Part shown: positions 20,985 through 31,276 of the stretch, piece after piece | Layout: every line of letters starts with the position of its first letter | Position numbering within the stretch: the first letter of the stretch is position 1 | Assembly (NCBI GenBank): GCA_030278955.1 | Contig: JAOANR010000012.1 | Location: forward strand, 30,875,491-30,939,490 | DNA: 64,000 bases | Reading direction: 5' to 3' | Origin: Hygrophila difformis | Taxonomy: Eukaryota > Streptophyta > Magnoliopsida > Lamiales > Acanthaceae | Notes under the pieces: model-generated | Seen by the model: the letters and a program-made list of their open reading frames with translations, nothing else | Database searches by the model: none | Told to the model about the DNA's origin: nothing | Made by a program: the position numbers and the translations under genes

Positions 20985-23900
20985 TGTAACACCCCGGATT
21001 TGATAACCCAGGCCGGGATGTCACCGCCACACCTCCCTAGCAAGACACGATTTCTCCGAGCTTGCCAAAGAGATGCAAGGCTATGGTTTTTCAGAATTTA
21101 AATCATTCAAACAACCCATTATAATATAATTAAAAATAATAGTATCAAAGTTGCAGCGGAATGTAATATTTACATATATAATTGTAATACAGCGGAAATT
21201 TAAATACTGGGCCAACATGGCCAAAACACGGGTTAAACAGGCCCGTTCATGCAAGTTGTAATTAAATGCCGGAATTTAAAATAGAGTTTTTCCCGAATGT
21301 TCCCATGTATGCATATGATGATGCATAATCCTCATACTCTGAAAGAAAAAGGGGAAATGTGGTTTGGTCAGCAAAAACGTGCTGAGTAAGTTAACACCTA
21401 ATATGATCAAGGGGTTTCAAAGCCTTTATTTAAATTTAATAAAAACATGCTTGTAGGTAATTCACAATTTGAGTTAATCATCCTCTAATAAATAAATGGC
21501 ATAATTTAACACAGGGATTTCACGTGATCCTAATTCAAATTGCATGGTAAAATAATTGCAAGACATAATTTGAAGGTATGACTTAAATAAAGAAAACATT
21601 CACGTCTTAAAAATTCTCCGTTACTTCACGATTAGGTATTTCAGGATTTTCATTCTTTCACTTTTGTTCAATATGATTTTATATGATTTGATCTTGGGGA
21701 ATCGAACCCGCAAGAGTTTAAACGTATCCTCGGGAATTGAACCCGTAGGAATTAACACGCGTCCTGGGGAATCGAACCCGTAGGGAAACAAACGATCGCC
21801 CTTGGGGAATCGAACCCGCAAGAACTCAAATACATCCTAGGGAATTGAACCCATAGGAATCAACACACATCCTGGGGAATCGAACCCGCAGGAAAACAAA
21901 TAATCGCCCTTGGGGAATCGAACCCGCAAGAACTCAAGTACATCCTAGGGAATTGAATCCATAGGAATCAACACACATCCTGGGGAATCGAACCCGCAGG
22001 AAAACAAACAATCGCCCTTGGGGAATCGAACCCGCAAGAACTCAAGTACATCCTAGGGAATTGAACCCATAGGAATCAACACACATCCTGGGGAATCGAA
22101 CCCGCAGGAAAACAAACGCCTTGGGGAATCAAACCCGCAAGGTGAGAACACATTTCGCAAATTTCACAAGTTTCTCAAAATATAACTTTACACAAGTCGC
22201 TGTCTTACTCCGTAATTATTTAAAAATTCATTTTAAGTCCGAAAATTCTGAAAATTTACCGGTAACTCGAAAACACAGAGACGAACAAGTTTCGTGTTTT
22301 ACGTTTCTCGATCCGGGTTAAGGAAATGAGTCAAAAATCAAGTCTTTCCCATAAATAGTATGCTGTCAGGTTTCAGATTCGACGCCATTCAAAGATTCGA
22401 CTTTTTAACATATCAAATGGACTCCAAAAATTCTGAAATTTTATATGCACATACTAGACATAATTATCTACAACTTTCATTTAGATTGCAAGGATCAATT
22501 CGGATTTGAAAATATAGAAACATGCCCATCAAACTCGGACATATTCACAGGCAGATTTCGAAAATGTTTTGTCAAAACAGTTCATATTCGATGCAATTTG
22601 AAATAGCTAACATCGACGGAAATGTCTGAAATTTTTACACAACCTAGATTAATGTGTTGGGATTAAAAGTCTAGTTTTGAGTTTTTCGGTTTGAACTCTC
22701 GAAATAGGGGTTTTGGTCCGATTTCAAATCTATCACAGTTTCAAGTTCGCATCTCAAGGCAGGTTGGTTCTCGGCCATTTTCGGATATCAAAACACAATG
22801 AAAAATTATGAAAATTTTACACAAACTAGATCTATGTCTTAGGAACGTTTTTCATGTTTTAATTTTTTTCCGTTTGAACAGTTTTAAGGGTTTGAAAAAT
22901 TCGCACAAAATTGTTGCGCCGAGGGTTTTTCGTGTTGACAGATTTTAGAGTTATTAAATCCATATGTTTGGTTGCATTTTAAGTCACCCAAAACCAAGTA
23001 AGTATTAACTTACAGTGGGGATGATGTCTAGGACGTTTTTGGATCGATCGCGGCGCCCACACTTGCTACGAACACGTCCCGATTACTCCGTCTCCTTTCC
23101 GTTGGCCCCGAAACGAAGTCGAAAGTAAAAATCCGTAAGTTAGAATGATGATTGTGATTGTAAACGACAAAGGAACCTAATCTAGCCCTTACCAACAATC
23201 CAAAGCCTGTATCCTTCGATCTACACGCCTCCACGGTCGATTTTTGGTCGCCGGAAATTCGTCGGAAAGTCGTCGGAAGGTAAGGCTTTGTGTTTTCGGT
23301 TTTTGGGAGAGATTCTTGGATGGGGAGGGGCTGTTGATGACTGAATATGGGGTGGGAGATCACCCATATTCGACCTAATTGTCTTCCCTTTGTCTGAGAT
23401 CGGGTTTCCATAGTCGGGGAGTCGAAATATGGCAAGAAATCGCCCGAAATCGCATTGATTGCTGCTGCCTGTTTGGTGGCGCGGGGTTGGCGCGGTTTTT
23501 AGCCAAAAACCGCCCGGAGGGCGCGCCGCCTAGTCTGGGCCGTGCGTCCGGACTGGGCCGTGCGATCCCGTCGGGTCTTTTCTCCTCTCTTTCGGACTTC
23601 TGTCCTCCTACGTTTCCGGGCTCGATTTTTCGGGTCCTTCTCGGATCATAAATTCTTATCTTAAATTTATCTCGACTCAAATGAATTTCAGGTTTGAAAT
23701 CTTAAGTCCGTCGGTCTCGGGTTCGTCGGCTTCCAATTCGTCGTCTTTTGACTCCCGTGCAATAACTTGTGTAATTAAATTTCTTCCGACTTCACGGGTT
23801 CTTGGAATTAGAATTATTTTCCTTCTTGAATTTAATTCCAATTATTTTGACTCAATTCATGGAATGTCTTCGGGCTTCCTTTCCCTCTTTTATTCCATTT

Positions 23901-24036
23901 TGAATTTTGAATCTATCGGCGTTTCATTTCCGAGCAATAATTTATTGTGATAAATTATTTTCTTCTTCTCGGAGATATTTCGACATTGATCGGAATTTTA
24001 TTCCTTTGGACGTTGATAAAAATCTGGGGTATTACA
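20985..24036 (-). repeat. LTR1 (3' LTR of unit 1)
   Basis: 3052 bp, bounded by TG and CA on the plus strand. It contains the T-arm-like minisatellite at about 21694-22140 and a GC-rich block near 23460-23600. Open frames in LTR1-3 (for example 23028-23435) recur only because the copies are nearly identical; they have no domain and diverge in the related solo LTR, so I do not call genes. Confidence 0.95.
21694..22140 (-). repeat. 36/108-bp minisatellite of T-arm / B-box-like units, LTR1
   Basis: Thirteen units of about 36 bp each carry GGGGAATCGAACCCG or a close variant. Eight are exact. Three sub-units form a 108-bp higher-order repeat (equivalent starts at 21801, 21909 and 22017). On the element's own (minus) strand the core reads GGTTCGATTCC, a perfect match to the Pol III B-box consensus GGTTCGANTCC. 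No tRNA body is present, so these are not tRNA genes. Confidence 0.92.
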
Positions 24037-24056
24037 ATCTACCCCCCTTAAGAATC
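24037..24056 (-). promoter_or_regulatory. Polypurine tract of unit 1
   Basis: On the minus strand TTAAGGGGGGTAGAT directly precedes the 3' LTR start TGTAATACCCC. This is the expected primer for plus-strand DNA synthesis. The equivalent in unit 2 begins at 29182. Confidence 0.8.
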
Positions 24057-24075
24057 AACTTCGTCCTCGAAGTTG
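24056..24075. other. Perfect 8-bp stem-loop next to the polypurine tract
   Basis: CAACTTCG-TCCT-CGAAGTTG is a perfect inverted repeat with a 4-nt loop, placed just inside the element from the polypurine tract. It recurs in unit 2 at about 29201-29220. Confidence 0.85.
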
Positions 24076-24201
24076 TGTTTCGGCTTTTCTCGCGCTAAGA
24101 GTTAGGGTCCTTTTTGTTTATTTTGCGATATTGTGTTATTGAATTATTGTTCGATTGTTGATTGTTTGTCGTTTGATTATTGTTTGACTGAACCCAGAAA
24201 T

Positions 24202-24256
24202 GAAATTTCCGAGTTGCCTACGTACCCTGTGAAGGGATCAAGCCATGACGTAGTTC
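24202..24256 (-). other. Conserved 3' region motif, unit 1
   Basis: On the minus strand this begins GAACTACGTCATGGCTTGAT and continues through an inverted CCCTTCACAGGG-like part to GGCAACTCGGAAAT. It matches the Retand-like element at 52838-52890 in about 48 of 51 positions. A second copy lies at about 29347-29401. Confidence 0.9.
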
Positions 24257-24456
24257 AAAACAATTTGAATTTGCTTATTCGAAATACAAAATATTCGGAA
24301 TAGAATATTCGGGTCGTTACATCCTCCCCCCCTTAAGATTACAGTTATGTCCCCATAACTGCCTATGTATTATTCGCTAACAGGTTCGGGTATCGTTGCC
24401 CATGATCCTTCCTCATTGAGCTGGCGGGTCAGCTTGATCGATGTCGTTCAATCGTC

Positions 24457-25503
24457 CTATGGCTCTTCTGGTTGAGGGTTTACCAAATCTAGCCTCTTCT
24501 CAATCCTCTCCTCACGAACATTGCATTCTCTAATCATGTGGTCGTCCCCACCACATCTATAACAAGTCCCGCGCCTTGGGCATTCGCGCACCAGATGGGC
24601 TTGGTGGCACTGCGGGCAACGTGATATGACTGTATGACGTATGCCGTTTCTCCCATAATTGAAACCTTTATTCTTATTGCCATTGCTAATGTTTTGATTC
24701 TTTTTCTCAAACTGTTGCGAGTCCTTGCTCGACTCACCATTTTCTTTACGCTTCAGTTGCTGGACTCGATCAATTGCTACAGCTCGATCGTAAACCGTCT
24801 GCAGGTTTGTGAATTGTCCTACTGCAAGTATCTCCCGGATACTAAGGTTCAGACCCATCTCGAATTTCTGAGCCTTGTCAGAGTCAGTTGGTACTATCCT
24901 TGTAGCAAATCGCACCAATTCCTTGAATTTGGTGTAGTACTCTTGTACTGTTTGCGCTCCTTGTCTGAGGTTGATGAATTCCTCGTACTTTGCGGTCTTG
25001 GTGCTCAGTGGGTAGAATCTTTCTCTCAAGGCTTCCTTAAGTCCTTCCCAGGTGTACGATTCTTCATCTTCCTCTGAATTCGTTTGAAGGTTTTGCCACC
25101 ACTCATCGGCTTCGCCCCCTAAGTAGTAGGTCGCTACACGTATCTTCTCCTCGTCGGGGCATTTGATAGCGTCCAAGAGTTTGTCAAAGGTACGGATCCA
25201 ACCCTCCAACTTGGCCGGATCCTCTTGCCCGTCATAATGGGGTGGGTTGTAGGGGTTTACCAATGCCAAGTAGTTGACTCGGGCTACTGGCGGAGGTATT
25301 GCCGCTTGTGCCCTATGCACCTCGGCATTTCCTAATGCTACGAGTACTTCTTCTACCGTCCTTAAACGTTCATCCATGTTGTTGGGAATAGGAGGCGCTC
25401 GATCTCCTACGTTCGGAGGAATCTCATTGTTGTTAGGTGCGTTTGGAAGGTAAGTGTCAGTGCCGTTTGGGCTTACCTTCCTCAGTTTTCTTCTAGGTGC
25501 CAT
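24457..25503 (-). CDS. gag: Gag of the array element, copy 1
   Basis: Gag forms the particle that packages the element RNA. The 348-residue frame starts MAPRRKLRKVSPNGTD and is uninterrupted. A retrotransposon gag domain spans roughly residues 90-190 (YDGQEDPAKLEGWIRTF, then GGEADEWWQNL, then QGAQTVQEYYTKFKELV). Two zinc-knuckle motifs follow: CPQC...H...C at 296-308 and a canonical CX2CX4HX4C at 314-327. The protein stops 21 residues later, with no protease or polymerase after it. It lies between the primer site (right) and polypurine tract (left). The gag looks like the chromovirus branch; the lineage call is inference. Confidence 0.92.
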   Translation of the reverse strand: MAPRRKLRKVSPNGTDTYLPNAPNNNEIPPNVGDRAPPIPNNMDERLRTVEEVLVALGNAEVHRAQAAIPPPVARVNYLALVNPYNPPHYDGQEDPAKLEGWIRTFDKLLDAIKCPDEEKIRVATYYLGGEADEWWQNLQTNSEEDEESYTWEGLKEALRERFYPLSTKTAKYEEFINLRQGAQTVQEYYTKFKELVRFATRIVPTDSDKAQKFEMGLNLSIREILAVGQFTNLQTVYDRAVAIDRVQQLKRKENGESSKDSQQFEKKNQNISNGNKNKGFNYGRNGIRHTVISRCPQCHQAHLVRECPRRGTCYRCGGDDHMIRECNVREERIEKRLDLVNPQPEEP

Positions 25504-25792
25504 TTTCTGTTATAGAAGCATGCGAAGATAAGTTTCTAAGTGATCAAGATCTAGGACTAAGGCAAAGTTAGTCTTTAGCAGGCGCTCCTAAGCCAAAGTC
25601 ATGTCGGATACTAATTTAAGAGTGTCTTCATAGAGTCGATGATTCTCATAAAAAGAGTGAGTGCAATTATGTATGTATGCATATGCAATCCCCCAAAAAA
25701 AAAAATTTAATTATGCATGCATTCATTTATCCATGGGTTTTTAGAAATAAATTTATTCCATGGATAGATTTTAAAAGAATAAGGGTAAAACA

Positions 25793-26003
25793 TTTGGGCC
25801 CCTATATTGGGCCAAAAGAAATAAATTATTTGGGCTTGAGTAAAACAAGGGTATTGGGCCGAAATAATTGGGCCAACATAGTAATTAAATATTGGCTAAA
25901 GATTTGGGCTAGGAAAAATAAATTTTGGGCTCAAAAGGTTTGGGATTTAAAATAATAAATTTGGGCTAAAAGTTAGGGCTTAGGAAAAAAAATTTGGGCT
26001 CAA
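25793..26003 (-). promoter_or_regulatory. Cluster of TGGGCC/TGGGCT words in the leader, unit 1
   Basis: About nine TGGGCC or TGGGCT words, spaced 15-35 bp and separated by AAATAAATT-like spacers, lie between the LTR/primer site and gag. TGGGCY is the site II element bound by TCP factors in plant promoters of growth and ribosomal genes. Whether these sites act is not shown. Unit 2 has the same cluster at about 30940-31150. Confidence 0.7.
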
Positions 26004-26110
26004 AAATGTTAGTTTAAAAATAATAATGGATTTTTAAATATAATACTAGTTTAAAAATAATACTCGTAATAGTTTAAAAATAATAATACTAGTTTTTTTT
26101 AAAAAAATAG

Positions 26111-26130
26111 TCCGGGCTCTGATACCACTT
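26111..26130 (-). promoter_or_regulatory. Primer binding site, initiator-Met tRNA (unit 1)
   Basis: The minus strand reads AAG then TGGTATCAGAGCC right after the 5' LTR end at 26131. This is the standard plant initiator-Met tRNA primer site. The same site lies at 31257-31276 for unit 2. It fixes the element orientation as minus. Confidence 0.92.
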
Positions 26131-29100
26131 TGTAACACCCCGGATTTGATAACCCAGGCCGGGATGTCACCGCCACACCTCCCTAGCAAGACACGATTTC
26201 TCCGAGCTTGCCAAAGAGATGCAAGGCTATGGTTTTTCAGAATTTAAATCATTCAAACAACCCATTATAATATAATTAAAAATAATAGTATCAAAGTTGC
26301 AGCGGAATGTAATATTTACATATATAATTGTAATGCAGCGGAAATTTAAATACTGGGCCAACATGGCCAAAACACGGGTTAAACAGGCCCGTTCATGCAA
26401 GTTGTAATTAAATGCCGGAATTTAAAATAGAGTTTTTCCCGAATGTTCCCATGTATGCATATGATGATGCATAATCCTCATACTCTGAAAGAAAAAGGGG
26501 AAATGTGGTTTGGTCAGCAAAAACGTGCTGAGTAAGTTAACACCTAATATGATCAAGGGGTTTCAAAGCCTTTATTTAAATTTAATAAAAATATGCTTGT
26601 AGGTAATTCACAATTTGAGTTAATCATCCTCTAATAAATAAATGGCATAATTTAACACAGGGATTTCACGTGATCCTAATTCAAATTGCATGGTAAAATA
26701 ATTGCAAGACATAATTTGAAGGTATGACTTAAATAAAGAAAACATTCACGTCTTAAAAATTCTCCGTTACTTCACGATTAGGTATTTCAGGATTTTCATT
26801 CTTTCACTTTTGTTCAATATGATTTTATATGATTTGATCTTGGGGAATCGAACCCGCAAGAGTTTAAACGTATCCTCGGGAATTGAACCCGTAGCAATTA
26901 ACACACGTCCTGGGGAATCGAACCCGTAGGGAAACAAACGATCGCCCTTGGGGAATCGAACCCGCAAGAACTCAAATACATCCTAGGGAATTGAACCCAT
27001 AGGAATCAACACACATCCTGGGGAATCGAACCCGCAGGAAAACAAATAATCGCCCTTGGGGAATCGAACCCGCAAGAACTCAAGTACATCCTAGGGAATT
27101 GAATCCATAGGAATCAACACACATCCTGGGGAATCGAACCCGCAGGAAAACAAACAATCGCCCTTGGGGAATCGAACCCGCAAGAACTCAAGTACATCCT
27201 AGGGAATTGAACCCATAGGAATCAACACACATCCTGGGGAATCGAACCCACAGGAAAACAAACGCCTTGGGGAATCAAACCCGCAAGGTGAGAACACATT
27301 TCGCAAATTTCACAAGTTTCTCAAAATATAACTTTACACAAGTCGCTGTCTTACTCCGTAATTATTTAAAAATTCATTTTAAGTCCGAAAATTCTGAAAA
27401 TTTACCGGTAACTCGAAAACACAGAGACGAACAAGTTTCGTGTTTTACGTTTCTCGATCCGGGTTAAGGAAACGAGTCAAAAATCAAGTCTTTCCCATAA
27501 ATAGTATGCTGTCAGGTTTCAGATTCGACGCCATTCAAAGATTTGACTTTGTAACATATCAAATGGACTCCAAAAATTCTGAAATTTTATATGCACATAC
27601 TAGACATAATTATCTACAACTTTCATTTAGATTGCAAGGATCAATTCGGATTTGAAAATATAGAAACATGCCCATCAAACTCGGACATATTCACAGGCAG
27701 ATTTCGAAAATGTTTTGTCAAAACAGTTCATATTCGATGCAATTTGAAATAGCAAACATCGACGGAAATGTCTGAAATTTTTACACAACCTAGATTAATG
27801 TGTTGGGATTAAAAGTCTAGTTTTGAGTTTTTCGGTTTGAACTCTCGAAATAGGGGTTTTGGTCCGATTTCAAATCTATCACAGTTTCAAGTTCGCATCT
27901 CAAGGCAGGTTGGTTCTCGGCCATTTTCGGATATCAAAACACAATGAAAAATTATGAAAGTTTTACACAAACTAGATCTATGTCTTAGGAACGTTTTTCA
28001 TGTTTTAATTTTTTCCGTTTGAACAGTTTTAAGGGTTTGAAAAATTCGCACAAAATTGTTGCGCCGAGGGTTTTTCGTGTTGACAGATTTTAGAGTTATT
28101 AAATCCATATGTTTGGTTGCATTTTAAGTCACCCAAAACCAAGTAAGTATTAACTTACAGTGGGGATGATGTCTAGGACGTTTTTGGATCGATCGCGGCG
28201 CCCACACTTGCTACGAACACGTCCCGATTACTCCGTCTCCTTTCCGTTGGCCCCGAAACGAAGTCGAAAGTAAAAATCCGTAAGTAAGAATGATGATTGT
28301 GATTGTAAACGACAAAGGAACCTAATCTAGCCCTTACCAACAATCCAAAGCCTGTATCCTTCGATCTACACGCCTCCACGGTCGATTTTTGGTCGCCGGA
28401 AATTCGTCGGAAAGTCGTCGGAAGGTAAGGCTTTGTGTTTTCGGTTTTTGGGAGAGATTCTTGGATGGGGAGGGGCTGTTGATGACTGAATATGGGGTGG
28501 GAGATCACCCATATTCGACCTAATTGTCTTCCCTTTGTCTGAGATCGGGTTTCCATAGTCGGGGAGTCGAAATATGGCAAGAAATCGCCCGAAATCGCAT
28601 TGATTGCTGCTGCCTGTTTGGTGGCGCGGGGTTGGCGCGGTTTTTAGCCAAAAACCGCCCGGAGGGCGCGCCGCCTAGTCTGGGCCGTGCGTCCGGACTG
28701 GGCCGTGCGATCCCGTCGGGTCTTTTCTCCTCTCTTTCGGACTTCTGTCCTCCTACGTTTCCGGGCTCGATTTTTAGGGTCCTTCTCGGATCATAAATTC
28801 TTATCTTAAATTTATCTCGACTCAAATGAATTTCAGGTTTGAAATCTTAAGTCCGTCGGTCTCGGGTTCGTCGGCTTCCAATTCGTCGTCTTTTGACTCC
28901 CGTGCAATAACTTGTGTAATTAAATTTCTTCCGACTTCACGGGTTCTTGGAATTAGAATTATTTTCCTTCTTGAATTTAATTCCAATTATTTTGACTCAA
29001 TTCATGGAATGTCTTCGGGCTTCCTTTCCCTCTTTTATTCCATTTTGAATTTTGAATCTATCGGCGTTTCATTTCCGAGCAATAATTTATTGTGATAAAT

Positions 29101-29181
29101 TATTTTCTTCTTCTCGGAGATATTTCGACATTGATCGGAATTTTATTCCTTTGGACGTTGATAAAAATCTGGGGTATTACA
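26131..29181 (-). repeat. LTR2 (shared middle LTR, chimeric)
   Basis: 3051 bp. It serves as 5' LTR of unit 1 and 3' LTR of unit 2. Up to about 27752 it carries LTR3-type bases at eight sites where LTR1 differs. From about 27814 on it carries LTR1-type bases at sites where LTR3 differs, including the 4-bp indel near the end. Confidence 0.95.
26840..27286 (-). repeat. 36/108-bp T-arm / B-box-like minisatellite, LTR2
   Basis: Same array as in LTR1, with the variants of LTR3 (GTAGCAATTAACACAC; final unit CCCACAGG). Confidence 0.92.
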
Positions 29182-29601
29182 ATCTACCCCCCTTAAGAAT
29201 CAACTTCGTCCTCGAAGTTGTGTTTCGGCTTTTCTCGCGCTAAGAGTTAGGGTCCTTTTTGTTTATTTTGCGATATTGTGTTATTGAATTATTGTTCGAT
29301 TGTTGATTGTTTGTCGTTTGATTATTGTTTGACTGAACCCAGAAATGAAATTTCCGAGTTGCCTACGTACCCTGTGAAGGGATCAAGCCATGACGTAGTT
29401 CAAAACAATTTGAATTTGCTTATTCGAAATACAAAATATTCGGAATAGAATATTCGGGTCGTTACATCCTCCCCCCCTTAAGATTACAGTTATGTCCCCA
29501 TAACTGCCTATGTATTATTCGCTAACAGGTTCGGGTATCGTTGCCCATGATCCTTCCTCATTGAGCTGGCGGGTCAGCTTGATCGATGTCGTTCAATCGT
29601 C

Positions 29602-30648
29602 CTATGGCTCTTCTGGTTGAGGGTTTACCAAATCTAGCCTCTTCTCAATCCTCTCCTCACGAACATTGCATTCTCTAATCATGTGGTCGTCCCCACCACA
29701 TCTATAACAAGTCCCGCGCCTTGGGCATTCGCGCACCAGATGGGCTTGGTGGCACTGCGGGCAACGTGGTATGACTGTATGACGTATGCCGTTTCTCCCA
29801 TAATTGAAACCTTTATTCTTATTGCCATTGCTAATGTTTTGATTCTTTTTCTCAAACTGTTGCGAGTCCTTGCTCGACTCACCATTTTCTTTACGCTTCA
29901 GTTGCTGGACTCGATCAATTGCTACAGCTCGATCGTAAACCGTCTGCAGGTTTGTGAATTGTCCTACTGCAAGTATCTCCCGGATACTAAGGTTCAGACC
30001 CATCTCGAATTTCTGAGCCTTGTCAGAGTCAGTTGGTACTATCCTTGTAGCAAATCGCACCAATTCCTTGAATTTGGTGTAGTACTCTTGTACTGTTTGC
30101 GCTCCTTGTCTGAGGTTGATGAATTCCTCGTACTTTGCGGTCTTGGTGCTCAGTGGGTAGAATCTTTCTCTCAAGGCTTCCTTAAGTCCTTCCCAGGTGT
30201 ACGATTCTTCATCTTCCTCTGAATTCGTTTGAAGGTTTTGCCACCACTCATCGGCTTCGCCCCCTAAGTAGTAGGTCGCTACACGTATCTTCTCCTCGTC
30301 GGGGCATTTGATAGCGTCCAAGAGTTTGTCAAAGGTACGGATCCAACCCTCCAACTTGGCCGGATCCTCTTGCCCGTCATAATGGGGTGGGTTGTAGGGG
30401 TTTACCAATGCCAAGTAGTTGACTCGGGCTACTGGCGGAGGTATTGCCGCTTGTGCCCTATGCACCTCGGCATTTCCTAATACTACGAGTACTTCTTCTA
30501 CCGTCCTTAAACGTTCATCCATGTTGTTGGGAATAGGAGGCGCTCGATCTCCTACGTTCGGAGGAATCTCATTGTTGTTAGGTGCGTTTGGAAGGTAAGT
30601 GTCAGTGCCGTTTGGGCTTACCTTCCTCAGTTTTCTTCTAGGTGCCAT
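29602..30648 (-). CDS. gag: Gag of the array element, copy 2
   Basis: 348 residues, open throughout. It differs from copy 1 at two residues I could see: Ala to Val in EEVLVALGN and Ser to Pro before the first zinc knuckle (VISRC against VIPRC). The domain layout is the same. Its near identity to copy 1 shows the internal regions separated recently. Confidence 0.92.
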   Translation of the reverse strand: MAPRRKLRKVSPNGTDTYLPNAPNNNEIPPNVGDRAPPIPNNMDERLRTVEEVLVVLGNAEVHRAQAAIPPPVARVNYLALVNPYNPPHYDGQEDPAKLEGWIRTFDKLLDAIKCPDEEKIRVATYYLGGEADEWWQNLQTNSEEDEESYTWEGLKEALRERFYPLSTKTAKYEEFINLRQGAQTVQEYYTKFKELVRFATRIVPTDSDKAQKFEMGLNLSIREILAVGQFTNLQTVYDRAVAIDRVQQLKRKENGESSKDSQQFEKKNQNISNGNKNKGFNYGRNGIRHTVIPRCPQCHQAHLVRECPRRGTCYRCGGDDHMIRECNVREERIEKRLDLVNPQPEEP

Positions 30649-31276
30649 TTTCTGTTATAGAAGCATGCGAAGATAAGTTTCTAAGTGATCAAGATCTAGG
30701 ACTAAGGCAAAGTTAGTCTTTAGCAGGCGCTCCTAAGCCAAAGTCATGTCGGATACTAATTTAAGAGTGTCTTCATAGAGTCGATGATTCTCATAAAAAG
30801 AGTGAGTGCAATTATGTATGTATGCATATGCAATCCCCCAAAAAAAAAAAATTTAATTATGCATGCATTCATTTATCCATGGGTTTTTAGAAATAAATTT
30901 ATTCCATGGATAGATTTTAAAAGAATAAGGGTAAAACATTTGGGCCCCTATATTGGGCCAAAAGAAATAAATTATTTGGGCTTGAGTAAAACAAGGGTAT
31001 TGGGCCGAAATAATTGGGCCAACATAGTAATTAAATATTGGCTAAAGATTTGGGCTAGGAAAAATAAATTTTGGGCTCAAAAGGTTTGGGATTTAAAATA
31101 ATAAATTTGGGCTAAAAGTTAGGGCTTAGGAAAAAAAATTTGGGCTCAAAAATGTTAGTTTAAAAATAATAATGGATTTTTAAATATAATACTAGTTTAA
31201 AAATAATACTCGTAATAGTTTAAAAATAATAATACTAGTTTTTTTTAAAAAAATAGTCCGGGCTCTGATACCACTT

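Noticed and set aside
21694..22140. CRISPR-like array of regularly spaced repeats
   Set aside because: The spacers are themselves repeated (108-bp higher-order unit), the array lies in a plant LTR, and no cas genes exist.
21694..22140. Cluster of tRNA genes
   Set aside because: Only the T-arm-like core is present. There is no acceptor stem, anticodon arm or D-arm around it.
23028..23680. LTR open frames (135 and 101 codons on minus, 90 on plus), repeated in each LTR
   Set aside because: They recur only because the LTRs are copies. The related solo LTR does not keep the frames or proteins, and no domain is visible.
24634..25077. 147-codon plus-strand frame opposite gag (179 codons in the second copy)
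   Set aside because: It is antisense to the zinc-knuckle gag frame and has no protein family features. Its length differs between the two copies because of a single substitution.
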